From the NCBI GenBank assembly GCA_964397555.1, contig CAYNJF010000041.1, positions 1 through 18,683 on the forward strand: a stretch of 18,683 nt of DNA, read 5' to 3'. Source of the DNA: CAYNJF01 sp964397555. Its GTDB lineage: Bacteria > Pseudomonadota > Gammaproteobacteria > Berkiellales > Berkiellaceae. This document shows, in pieces, positions 7,691-14,687 of the stretch (its first letter is position 1; every line of letters starts with the position of its first letter). The notes beneath the pieces are model-generated. The model was not told the DNA's origin, made no database searches, and saw only the letters and a list, made by a program, of their open reading frames with translations. A program made the position numbers and the translations under genes.

Positions 7691-7975
7691 TGATTTCAAG
7701 ATAGGGGATAGGCCTAATCCGATGAGATGATAAAAAAACATAAGCGATGAAATAAATTAAGTACTAATAAATTTTGACGCTTAAGTGCTTTTTTCGTCAT
7801 AAACTTATTAAAAAATTTAAAGCAATTCACCGATATATTTGCATTAAGTGAAAGCAGTTGGCGGATTTAGTTTCCATGAAACCTTGTTTTTTTATAGATC
7901 CATTTTGGCGCGATGAGGGTGGTGGTAAGCCTGTTTCATGGTCATGGTATGGGAGCGCGCTGTAAACGTTAAGCA
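7691..7975. other. Intergenic region upstream of the 299-aa gene and downstream of the symporter
   Basis: With the promoter above, this fills the 348 bases between the two minus-strand genes. The left part is AT-rich. The right part holds a 9-bp inverted repeat, CCATGAAAC (7874-7882) and GTTTCATGG (7933-7941), which could form the 3'-end stem of the symporter transcript but has no T-run. A 29-codon plus-strand frame (7876-7965, MKPCFFIDPFW...) crosses it without a clear ribosome site. I see no convincing gene. Confidence 0.4.
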
Positions 7976-9436
7976 TCATGCATGGGCACGTTGATTCACT
8001 CGCAAGGTTTTCAAGTAAGCAAAAAGGATTACCGTGCTTAAATTCGCCATGAGCGCAAATAAGCACACATTTATACCAAACAGTGATTTTACGCCTAGGG
8101 CGATAAACATAAAGTAAACCCCTAATCCTATAAGGATACCAAGACTATACTCAAGGGCATTGAATCGAGTGACATGCAAAGAGATGACCATAGCGGGAAA
8201 GCATTGAATAAGAAGCTCGAGTTTCAATTCAATCAGACGCCATAACGTGATATCTCTGAAAGAGGCAAAACAAGCAATGACGACTGTCAATGCGATGATG
8301 ATGCGTTTTCCAAGTTGTGTTTCTTTTTTTGTTCGACGAGTTCGTCCAAGCAGATCTCTGGTAAACAAAGAGCCAAACGATAAAAGGACGGAGTCAGCGG
8401 TTGACATGATGGCAGCTAGGCAGGCAATCAAAAAAAGGACGGCACCGAAGGACTGATAGACACCTGCGTTGGCATATTGGATAAGCAGTGCTGGTAGTAG
8501 TTGATCTTGATGCGTGATGGTGTTGGCATCTATGATTGTGATAGCACCAATCCCTATGAACACAATCATACTGGTTGTTAAGCATGAGATTAGGCTAATC
8601 ATTGAAAGAGAGCACTTTAAGACCTTTGATGATTTAGCGCAAAACACCCGTTGAAGTGCTTGCGGGTAGACGGCACTCGCAAGACCTATGTAGAGCATGG
8701 TAGAAAACCAGCCCAGCCCAGTTTGAGATGTGGGTATGGTGGTTGCATCAGGGTAATCGCTTGATAGTTGATGCATTAAATGGTCAAGGCCTCCAACTTG
8801 GTGATAAACCCAAATCGTAAGACTGGTCAAGCCCACGAGCATTAAAATCCCTTGAAGGGTATCCGTCCAAGCAACTGCTCTCATTCCACCCATCGATTCG
8901 TACCATAAAATGACCAGGCTCAGTCCGATCATGCCCATTTTATAAGTAATCAGCCCACCACTGATAAGCTCAGCCATTTCTCCAAGGGCTTTAAGTTGCG
9001 CAAAAAGAAAATTACTCAAGGCAAACAACATGATGAGAGCGATGAGTATCCTTAATAGCTCCAGTGAGTGGTCACCTTCAAAACGCACTCTTAAGTAGTC
9101 GCCTGGTGTGATAAATTGATGTTTGCTTGAAAGAATGCGCAATTTGGGTACAACAAGGTGCATCATAACCACGCTGGCAATCATAAAGCCGATGGACATA
9201 ATCCATATAAGTCCCCGTTGATAGCCCTCAGCCGGATGACCGACCAATGAATTTCCTGAGTAGATGGTAGCAAACAGGGTAAAAAATAAAGTGAAAAGTC
9301 CGAGTTTTCCGCTTGCAATGTAATGCTCGTCAGGTAAGCCACTGGATTGCACTCGATTAGAGAGTATGCCGATGATAAAGAGGAATACTAAGTATACGCT
9401 GAGTCCGGTTAAAGCGATGACACTGATCGAGCTCAT
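7976..9436 (-). CDS. Sodium:solute symporter (SSS) family protein
   Basis: This 486-aa integral membrane protein has about 13 hydrophobic segments, the count usual for SSS transporters. Recognisable family patterns are the first helix followed by LPDEHYIASGKLG and TLFATIYSGNSLVGHPAEGY, the central GGMRAVAWTDTLQGILMLVG, the AVYPQALQRVFCAKS loop, and AAIMSTADSVLLSFGSLFTRDL, the conserved Na+-site helix with S-T-A-D-S. The family couples Na+ entry to uptake of sugars, amino acids, carboxylates or vitamins across the inner membrane. The substrate cannot be read from sequence. Its ATG overlaps the stop of the small upstream gene by four bases (ATGA), so the two are translationally coupled. The C-terminal helices after about residue 390 are the least conserved part. 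Confidence 0.9.
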   Translation of the reverse strand: MSSISVIALTGLSVYLVFLFIIGILSNRVQSSGLPDEHYIASGKLGLFTLFFTLFATIYSGNSLVGHPAEGYQRGLIWIMSIGFMIASVVMMHLVVPKLRILSSKHQFITPGDYLRVRFEGDHSLELLRILIALIMLFALSNFLFAQLKALGEMAELISGGLITYKMGMIGLSLVILWYESMGGMRAVAWTDTLQGILMLVGLTSLTIWVYHQVGGLDHLMHQLSSDYPDATTIPTSQTGLGWFSTMLYIGLASAVYPQALQRVFCAKSSKVLKCSLSMISLISCLTTSMIVFIGIGAITIIDANTITHQDQLLPALLIQYANAGVYQSFGAVLFLIACLAAIMSTADSVLLSFGSLFTRDLLGRTRRTKKETQLGKRIIIALTVVIACFASFRDITLWRLIELKLELLIQCFPAMVISLHVTRFNALEYSLGILIGLGVYFMFIALGVKSLFGINVCLFALMANLSTVILFAYLKTLRVNQRAHA

Positions 9437-9678
9437 GATTGGGGACCCTCAAGATCAACAATCAGCCAAAAAATGGCATTGATGATCGCAATCAAGATAA
9501 AGCAACCCACTCCAATAAGAGCCCAGGCAGGCATGGCGAACAGGGTAATTGAAAGACGTTGATAGATAGGCCATGGTGCACTAAAAAAGTATAAAGTACA
9601 GCAAAGGCAAATCACTAAGAAAGGATAAGCTTTTAAAGCCATAACAAATCCATGTGCGTCACTCCCTGTCACAAGCAT
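9433..9678 (-). CDS. Small two-helix accessory protein of the symporter
   Basis: This 81-aa protein has two hydrophobic helices (about residues 16-36 and 50-75) with PWPIYQRL and FAMPAWALIG between them. That resembles the tiny membrane proteins (DUF3311 or DUF997/YhdT types) commonly encoded just before SSS transporters. Such partners are thought to assist the transporter, but their exact job is not established. The gene overlaps the symporter gene by four bases. The start is uncertain: the ATG at 9678 lacks a good ribosome site, and a second in-frame ATG at 9642 would give a 69-aa protein starting MALKAYPFLV, closer to the usual family start. A candidate promoter lies about 30 bases upstream of 9678. 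Confidence 0.72.
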   Translation of the reverse strand: MLVTGSDAHGFVMALKAYPFLVICLCCTLYFFSAPWPIYQRLSITLFAMPAWALIGVGCFILIAIINAIFWLIVDLEGPQS

Positions 9679-9705
9679 TCAGTTCGTCACGAGCGTTCAT
9701 CTTTA

Positions 9706-9745
9706 AAAATTATCTTCATTCAAAAAGTCAGTCCAAGATAATTTT
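9706..9745 (-). promoter_or_regulatory. Promoter embedded in an 11-bp inverted repeat
   Basis: AAAATTATCTT (9706-9716) and AAGATAATTTT (9735-9745) are perfect reverse complements 18 bases apart. On the minus strand they contain a GATAAT -10 (9714-9709) and a TTGGAC -35 (9736-9731) with a 16-base spacer, pointing at the symporter operon. A dimeric regulator binding the arms would cover both hexamers. An RNA or DNA hairpin is the other reading. Confidence 0.5.
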
Positions 9746-10014
9746 GATTGATAAAGCATCGCACTCGCGTGCCATAGTTTGATCCATCGTGTGTAAAACT
9801 TCAATGATTTTGACGGGCCTTGTGACTAAAGTGAATATGATTTACAAATTAGCTTTTTGCCAGGAGCTCAGGTGTTCCCGAATCATCATTTCGATATTGA
9901 AATCTTAACAGACAATGCGAAAGTTAACTTAATTTATTGTGATGGCTGCTGAGCTATCTAGCCAATCATTTCTTAGCACTTGTGTTCATTTCACCTAAGA
10001 TCTTTGTAATTAAA
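9746..10014. other. Divergent intergenic region between symporter operon and U-box genes
   Basis: This is the middle of a 402-base gap between divergent genes, with promoter candidates at each side listed separately. A 26-codon GTG frame (9872-9952, peptide MFPNHHFDIEILTDNAKVNL then IYCDGC) has CAGGAG 6 bases before its start. It is either a tiny gene, a remnant or chance. AT-rich direct elements CTTAAC and CTTAAT occur near 9903 and 9928. No RNA gene is recognised. Confidence 0.35.
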
Positions 10015-10042
10015 ATGACTTTTGGCTAGGTTTACGTATAAT
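10015..10042 (+). promoter_or_regulatory. Candidate promoter of the U-box gene pair
   Basis: A perfect -10 hexamer TATAAT (10037-10042) lies 16 bases after ATGACT (4 of 6 matches to the -35 consensus). Transcription would start near 10049, about 30 bases before the ATG of the first U-box gene. Confidence 0.5.
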
Positions 10043-10080
10043 GGCCACCATTCTACTTATAGCTTGATTGGTCTTAAGGT

Positions 10081-11610
10081 ATGCGAATCGGGAATTGGGA
10101 AATAACATCAGAGAATAATGACACTAACGTCTATTGGCATTTCAACCATTTGTTGCATCGGCATCCTGGCGAGGAAGGTGAGCCAAGGGTTGCCTCCATG
10201 AACGTCCAACGGCGACCTGATGGATGTTATGTACTAAGCGTTATCACAATGAGTCAAAATGCGTATGAGCTACTCCACCAAGCAACCTTAGACAGAGGCT
10301 TTCCACGACAAGTCGGTCTAAGAAGAAGTGCACTTTACTTTCAAGCCAATTGCTCAAGATTAATCCATACCTTTATACAATGTTTGCGCCCGCACGAACA
10401 TACGCTTGCCCAATTAGAAGATTGGCTAGAGCGTCATTTTGGACTCTCATATTTAGACCAGACTCCAATTCCTCGGTGGATTCAATCAGGGGACATCAGC
10501 CATCTTCCAGGGAGGTTTTCAGAAGTCTATACAACCCAAAGTGATCTTATTCGTAGCATTGAGTTCTCAGAAGGAGTCTCCTTTGGGCCAAGGAATGTCA
10601 CCATTCGGGTGAGGGGGAGTAATGAAGCTCTTACGAGCTTGAAAGACCTATCTGAGCAAGACAATCTTAGAGTACTTTTCATTCAGTCCCCCCCAGAATC
10701 AAGGCTGATTATCACAACAAGCACTGCACAAGTGGCTCAACGATTTCTAGAAAAAGTGTGTACCCTCGAGCCAACATTCGTGCAGACAAAAGACCTAATG
10801 GCTGAAAAAATAACCGAATTTTTAAATCAGCCAACCGTTGTTTATGAGAGGGGACTTCGTCCAAGGCTTGAGCAAGCTCCAACAACCACGGTCTCACCAC
10901 TCGATAGGAGCACCCACCCTGGGCCGGATTTTGTTGCATTAGTTTTGCGATCTCAGTACCAAACGACAACAAATGCCATAAGGACTCTTGTTCAAAGCAC
11001 TCTAACCTCGCAAGCCTATGTTATGCCTGTACCAAGCGTTATGAGAAGACCAGGGATTTTCTTACCAGCTTTACTGCTTAATGGAGGCCCGCTTCCTCTC
11101 AATCCTTTGCCGCCACAAAACCCGAGCGCGACTCTTGAGCAGGTTTTAAACGCTTCTTTTGAAGCCTCTCAAAGAAGCTCGAGCCAGTCAACGCTCACTA
11201 TCCAGTATGGCAGCAACTCGGAACAACTAGAGGCGTTGGGCCTTGGAACACAGGTACCCAAAGCGTATTGTTGCAGCATCAGCTTGCACATCATGACCGA
11301 GCCCATGATAGACCCAAGGTGTCCTAAATACCCATTTGAGCGAAAGGTTATTGAAGAGCATCTTCGACTCAATCCGACTCATCCTATTACCCGACAAGCT
11401 CTAAGTGATACGGATTTAGTTTTAGATCTGGAGAAAAAAAGAGAGATTGAGCGTTATATGAAGGTTATCACTAAACCTCGTAAGAGTGCCGACGATAAGG
11501 CCTACCTTGAAGCTCATGCGTTCCTTGGCTTTCAATATCCATCGACAAACTCAGAAAATGTTCGAGAACTTCGAAACAGAACGATTCGTAAAACATCAGC
11601 TCGACCGTAA
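10081..11610 (+). CDS. U-box protein with a large unrecognised N-terminal region
   Basis: Residues 393-460 of this 509-aa protein match the U-box, the eukaryotic E3 ubiquitin-ligase fold. The pattern is VPKAYCCSISLHIMTEPMID then a KYPFERKVIEEHL helix and THPITRQAL. I400 sits where U-box proteins such as CHIP contact the E2 enzyme, and P435 is the conserved Pro of the P-x-T loop. The residues next to the first loop are C397-C398-S399 instead of the common C-P. Residues 1-390 match nothing I know; they contain Thr/Ser-rich linkers and a Pro/Leu-rich patch (LNGGPLPLNPLPPQNPS near 345). There is no signal peptide or membrane helix. Bacterial U-box proteins known from Legionella (LubX, GobX) are injected host ubiquitin ligases; by analogy this may be an effector. 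The start is the ATG at 10081 with AAGG unusually close, 2 bases away. The second U-box gene follows after 21 bases. Confidence 0.85.
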   Translation: MRIGNWEITSENNDTNVYWHFNHLLHRHPGEEGEPRVASMNVQRRPDGCYVLSVITMSQNAYELLHQATLDRGFPRQVGLRRSALYFQANCSRLIHTFIQCLRPHEHTLAQLEDWLERHFGLSYLDQTPIPRWIQSGDISHLPGRFSEVYTTQSDLIRSIEFSEGVSFGPRNVTIRVRGSNEALTSLKDLSEQDNLRVLFIQSPPESRLIITTSTAQVAQRFLEKVCTLEPTFVQTKDLMAEKITEFLNQPTVVYERGLRPRLEQAPTTTVSPLDRSTHPGPDFVALVLRSQYQTTTNAIRTLVQSTLTSQAYVMPVPSVMRRPGIFLPALLLNGGPLPLNPLPPQNPSATLEQVLNASFEASQRSSSQSTLTIQYGSNSEQLEALGLGTQVPKAYCCSISLHIMTEPMIDPRCPKYPFERKVIEEHLRLNPTHPITRQALSDTDLVLDLEKKREIERYMKVITKPRKSADDKAYLEAHAFLGFQYPSTNSENVRELRNRTIRKTSARP

Positions 11611-11631
11611 ACAACCTGTGAGAACAGCCTT

Positions 11632-12348
11632 ATGATGATTCAGCAGATACCCTTTGAACGGGAAAGCCACATGGATTGGATGAGAAGAAAAGGGAGTGAA
11701 TTTCGGACTGGGGCCATGAAGCTTGGCTTTTTTATGTTTTTAGTTGGTGTTGTTATCTACATTAAGCTTTGCGAATTTTGTGTGTGGTTATTACCAAGAA
11801 GTGGGGAAAGCGCTCAATCCTTTATTAATCCCACGCAGGCGGCCTCTGGTGATGCGGGTGAGCTCGTGGCTCAAGCTGATGCGAATCTGCAAACGTCTGA
11901 GCCTACTCGGAACTCTCAATCTACCCAGAACTCTCAACCTACCCAAGACTTTCTCTATGGAGAAAACAGCGATCGCTTGGAGCAGGCTGGTTTTACCGGC
12001 TTTATTCCTCCCAGCTTTATTTGTCCTTTGAGTCAACAAATTATGACGGACCCAGTTTTTCCTGTTGATACACCATCTCACCGGTTTGAACATTTATGGA
12101 TTCTGAATCATCTTGAGCGCTCACAAACCAACCCGCTTAATCGTCAATCTATGACCATTGAGGATCTGCGCTCTGATGAGCCACTGAAGGCGTCGATAAA
12201 GCGATTTGTGGGAATTGTGACGAAACCTATAAAAACGACTGATGACTTAGCTTTTCTTGAATCAGTGAGTAACAGTAGTCTCGCTGAGCTGACGGCTCAA
12301 CACTCAAAGCCATTGCCCAATCGCCTTAGAAAATGCGCCGGTGGGTAA
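11632..12348 (+). CDS. Membrane-anchored U-box protein
   Basis: This 238-aa protein has three parts. An N-terminal basic stretch is followed by one strong membrane helix at about residues 29-54 (LGFFMFLVGVVIYIKLCEFC). A polar Ser/Thr/Gln linker spans about 56-108 and includes three hexapeptide repeats. The U-box runs from about 126 to 195: IPPSFICPLSQQIMTDPVF, with C131-P132-L133 and P141, then P168. L133 stands at the E2-contact Ile and N170 replaces the usual Thr of P-x-T, both conservative enough that activity is plausible. Residues 109-210 align without gaps to 376-477 of the preceding protein, so the two are paralogues. It could anchor in a bacterial or host membrane with the U-box exposed; which one is unknown. 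The start is uncertain: two adjacent ATGs at 11632 and 11635, or ATG 11671, which has GGGAAAG 4 bases upstream. Confidence 0.82.
   Translation: MMIQQIPFERESHMDWMRRKGSEFRTGAMKLGFFMFLVGVVIYIKLCEFCVWLLPRSGESAQSFINPTQAASGDAGELVAQADANLQTSEPTRNSQSTQNSQPTQDFLYGENSDRLEQAGFTGFIPPSFICPLSQQIMTDPVFPVDTPSHRFEHLWILNHLERSQTNPLNRQSMTIEDLRSDEPLKASIKRFVGIVTKPIKTTDDLAFLESVSNSSLAELTAQHSKPLPNRLRKCAGG
11893..11946 (+). repeat. Three 18-bp tandem repeats in the U-box linker
   Basis: Three successive 18-base units encode TSEPTR, NSQSTQ and NSQPTQ. The last two units (AACTCTCAATCTACCCAG and AACTCTCAACCTACCCAA) differ at two bases. In-frame units lengthen the flexible linker between membrane helix and U-box, and could vary in number between strains. 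Confidence 0.7.
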
Positions 12349-12592
12349 AACAAACGAATTGCAGAGTTGAGTTTAGCCAGTGATGATAGTAGTGAGATAC
12401 CTTCTGTATCGAAACCTTAGTCGCCACATCACTGTTCACCATCATCAAAACGAATTAAAAGAGTCTATCGGACACGTGCTCATGTAAACCTACTTTTTCA
12501 ATTTTTAGGATTAAACTCACGCTCGTTGGGGGCTCAGGTTCTGTTGCTAAGATTGCAGTTTGGATTATATGAATCTAGATAGGTGGGAGATT
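12349..12592. other. Intergenic region between U-box genes and the tRNA fragment
   Basis: No gene is seen in these 244 bases. The frame of the second U-box gene stays open for 23 codons after its TAA, ending at TAG 12418, with the readable tail SDDSSEIPSVSKP. No terminator hairpin with a T-run is visible for either strand. The right end is the last chromosomal sequence before the attachment core. Confidence 0.4.
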
Positions 12593-12637
12593 TGGTGGCT
12601 ATGGGTGGACTTGAACCACCGACCTCAGCATTATGAG
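12593..12637 (-). tRNA. 3' half of a CAT-anticodon tRNA gene (attachment-site core)
   Basis: Read on the minus strand, the fragment contains the anticodon loop CTCATAA, the 3' anticodon-stem strand TGCTG, a 5-base variable region AGGTC, the T arm GGTGG-TTCAAGT-CCACC, the acceptor strand CATAGCC, discriminator A and an encoded CCA. Anticodon CAT with an acceptor expected to start GGCTATG fits elongator tRNA-Met; the lysidine-modified tRNA-Ile with CAT is the alternative. The 5' half (acceptor, D arm and 5' anticodon strand CAGCA) is absent: the sequence after the loop continues GGTAAAAAAT. The break lies exactly at the anticodon loop, so this is not a functional tRNA but the core left by integration. 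Confidence 0.88.
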
Positions 12638-12657
12638 GGTAAAAAATAAATATTTTT

Positions 12658-12687
12658 CAGTATCAAACAGTAGCAAACCATATCAAA
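12658..12687 (+). repeat. Three tandem 10-bp repeats next to the attachment core
   Basis: CAGTATCAAA, CAGTAGCAAA and CCATATCAAA lie head to tail with a 10-base period, 20 bases from the core. One helical turn per unit would place three protein contacts on one face. They suit arm-type sites for the recombinase or an excision factor. Function is inferred. Confidence 0.6.
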
Positions 12688-12766
12688 TAATTGCTTATAA
12701 AACAATCAATTACACTTTTTTTGTTTTCCCCCATGTGTTACAACTAAGACTACTTTGTAACCAGTT

Positions 12767-12788
12767 GCGGCTATCAGGCGGCTATCAG
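12767..12788 (+). repeat. Perfect 11-bp tandem duplication before the recombinase start
   Basis: GCGGCTATCAG occurs twice in direct succession and ends one base before the ATG of the recombinase gene, in the place where a ribosome binding site would be. It may be an operator or another recombinase site. Its TATCA core is shared with the 10-bp repeats upstream. Confidence 0.55.
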
Positions 12789-12789
12789 T

Positions 12790-14019
12790 ATGGGTCAGAA
12801 AATTACCACAAATCTAGTGCTAGGGTTGGAGCCTCGGTCAAAAATCTATGATGTGACCGATGAGCAACTGCCCGGTTTTGTGGTTCGAGTGAACCCCAGT
12901 GGGTTAAAAAACTTCTGGATTCGATATACTTTACTCAATGGCAAAAGAGATCGAGTGATGCTTGGTAAGGTTGGTATTACTACTGTTGCCCAAGCTAAGG
13001 CTGAAGCTAAGAGAATTCTTGGACAGGTAGCTTTAGGAGTTAATCCCAAAGCACCAAGGGTTAGCCAAGAATCTTCTATGCCGACATTACGTCAGTTTAT
13101 TGAATCAGATTATAAACAATGGTCAGAGGCTCATCATCAATGGTCAAAGTCCCACCTTGATAGCCTTTATCGAATGAAAGTTTTTCTTGATTTCCCCCTT
13201 GATGAAGTTAACATCCAAGCAGTGGAGAAATGGCGCTCTGGATGTTTAAAGCAAGGACTTGCTCCAGCAACGGTAAATCGTAGAACCGCTTTATTACGCT
13301 CAGTGCTATCAAGAGCAGTGGAATGGGAAATCCTTGAGTCGCATCCACTAGCTAGGCTAAAACAGCTCAAGGTAGATAGATCACCAAACATCCGATATCT
13401 ATCTGAAGAAGAAGAGAAGAGGCTTAGGCTAGCCTTGAATGAACGTGAAGCAAGGCTAAGGGAAGATCGCACCAAGGGTAACGAGTGGCGAGCGATAAGA
13501 AGGTATGAACTATATCAAGATTTGACTGATGTCCCCTTTGTTGATCATCTAAAGCCCTTAGTACTACTATCACTGAATACCGGGGCAAGAAAAGGCGAGC
13601 TTTTCAGACTTCACTGGGAAGATGTAGACTTTGATCGCAAGAGCATAGCGCTAGTCATGCGTGGTAAACGGAAATCTCATACTCGACATATTCCTCTCAA
13701 TAAAGAAGCTTATCAAGTTCTAGTAGATTGGCGAAGGATGCGCCCCGAAGCTGATAAGCTAGTTTTTCCATCAAAGAATGGCGATAAATTAGATAACATC
13801 CAAACCTCTTGGGAGAATCTTCGCAAAGAAGCCAAGATAAATAATTTTCGCTGGCATGATATGCGCCACCACTTTGCTAGTCGGTTGGTCATGAAGGGGG
13901 TGCCATTAAATACAGTTCGTGAGCTACTTGGCCATACTAATCTAGAGATGACCCTGAGATATGCTCATTTGGCACCTGAGCAGAAGGAAAGGGCTGTAGC
14001 GGTGTTAGAGCGATACTAA
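12790..14019 (+). CDS. Tyrosine recombinase (island integrase)
   Basis: This 409-aa protein has the three-part architecture of tRNA-targeting island integrases. Residues about 1-85 are an Arm-DNA-binding domain of the DUF4102 type (LPGFVVRVNPSGLKNFWIRY, then VMLGKVGITTVAQAKAEAKRI). About 95-185 are the SAM-like core-binding domain, and about 215-400 the catalytic domain. The active-site set is complete: R267 (TGARKGE), a beta-hairpin Lys at K293 or K295, H356-x-x-R359 (WHDMRHH), H382 (LLGHTNLEM) and nucleophile Y391. It should catalyse insertion and excision at the adjacent tRNA core. The start is the only ATG after an in-frame stop at 12745; no Shine-Dalgarno is visible, only the tandem repeat. 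It appears intact, so the element may still be mobile if an excision factor exists elsewhere on the island. Confidence 0.93.
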   Translation: MGQKITTNLVLGLEPRSKIYDVTDEQLPGFVVRVNPSGLKNFWIRYTLLNGKRDRVMLGKVGITTVAQAKAEAKRILGQVALGVNPKAPRVSQESSMPTLRQFIESDYKQWSEAHHQWSKSHLDSLYRMKVFLDFPLDEVNIQAVEKWRSGCLKQGLAPATVNRRTALLRSVLSRAVEWEILESHPLARLKQLKVDRSPNIRYLSEEEEKRLRLALNEREARLREDRTKGNEWRAIRRYELYQDLTDVPFVDHLKPLVLLSLNTGARKGELFRLHWEDVDFDRKSIALVMRGKRKSHTRHIPLNKEAYQVLVDWRRMRPEADKLVFPSKNGDKLDNIQTSWENLRKEAKINNFRWHDMRHHFASRLVMKGVPLNTVRELLGHTNLEMTLRYAHLAPEQKERAVAVLERY

Positions 14020-14120
14020 AGTTCCCAACCCAAAGTTAATATGTGTGTTAGACTGTTCGTATGGGCCAATTAATAAATCCTGTGTTTGTTTTATTGTAGC
14101 TATAAAGGATTATGCTATAG

Positions 14121-14675
14121 ATGAAAACCTCCCATATTATATTTTTATTTACAACATTATTATTGCTGTTAAGCACTGCTCATGCAAACATTAAGCATAA
14201 TTCAGATCAAACAAGCGTTGAATACAAAAACAAAAGATATTATGTAAATTATACTGTGGAGGTGCAATCTTCCCCAGATGTTATTGTTGAGACATTAACA
14301 AATTACTCAAGTTTGAAAGACCTTTTACCTTCGGTTACAAATTCCTATCTTTTAGAGAGTCATCATGATTATGATTTGGTGAAGACTCATTTTTATAACT
14401 GTGTACTATTTTTTTGTAAAAAGGCTGTTAATACTCAGAAGATTTATCACAATGCTAAGTATATCAAAGCGGTTACACTAGACGAACATAGCGACTTTAA
14501 ATATGGATTGATGACTTGGGAAATTAAAAACATAAACGGAGTGACGTATATAAAATATCATGCAGAAATCGAACCTAAATTTTGGGTTCCTCCATTCATT
14601 GGTCCAGCTATTTTAAAACATAAGCTTAAAAAAGAGGCAAAGTTGTTTTCAACAAGAATTGCAGAGCTTAAATAA
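14121..14675 (+). CDS. Periplasmic SRPBCC-like (START/polyketide-cyclase fold) protein
   Basis: This 184-aa protein starts with a clear signal peptide (MKTSHIIFLFTTLLLLLSTA, cleavage likely after HA at residue 22). The mature part opens with a strand, YYVNYTVEVQSSPDVIVETL, then TNYSSLKDLLPSVTNSYLLE. This is the typical SRPBCC start, where a strand is followed by a helix and a -Y-L-P- turn. It ends with a long helix (GPAILKHKLKKEAKLFSTRI). It contains a close Cys pair, NCVLFFCKK. The fold usually binds hydrophobic ligands or lipids; no ligand can be named. AAAGGA lies 11 bases before the ATG. It follows the integrase by 101 bases and converges on the DUF2231-like gene with 12 bases between stops. 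Its AT-rich composition matches the island cargo. Confidence 0.68.
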   Translation: MKTSHIIFLFTTLLLLLSTAHANIKHNSDQTSVEYKNKRYYVNYTVEVQSSPDVIVETLTNYSSLKDLLPSVTNSYLLESHHDYDLVKTHFYNCVLFFCKKAVNTQKIYHNAKYIKAVTLDEHSDFKYGLMTWEIKNINGVTYIKYHAEIEPKFWVPPFIGPAILKHKLKKEAKLFSTRIAELK

Positions 14676-14687
14676 TCATTCTATCGG

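Noticed and set aside
7827..8066. 79-codon minus-strand frame overlapping the symporter C-terminus
   Set aside because: It is out of frame with the well-conserved symporter and Cys/His/Pro-rich in a way typical of a shadow frame.
9900..9940. CTTAAC and CTTAAT elements resembling AT-rich regulator boxes (for example PmrA-type sites upstream of Legionella effectors)
   Set aside because: Only one half resembles the motif and the spacing does not fit; the region is AT-rich, so chance is likely.
11791..12093. 100-codon minus-strand frame inside the second U-box gene
   Set aside because: The Arg/Leu repeats are the antisense reading of the linker repeats; the plus strand has clear domain support.
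12638..12789. CRISPR-like array suggested by the short repeats
   Set aside because: The units are 10-11 bases, directly adjacent and without spacers, so they are protein-binding or tandem repeats.
12633..12851. 72-codon frame crossing the attachment core and the integrase start
   Set aside because: It begins inside the tRNA fragment, crosses the repeats, and overlaps the integrase N-terminus.
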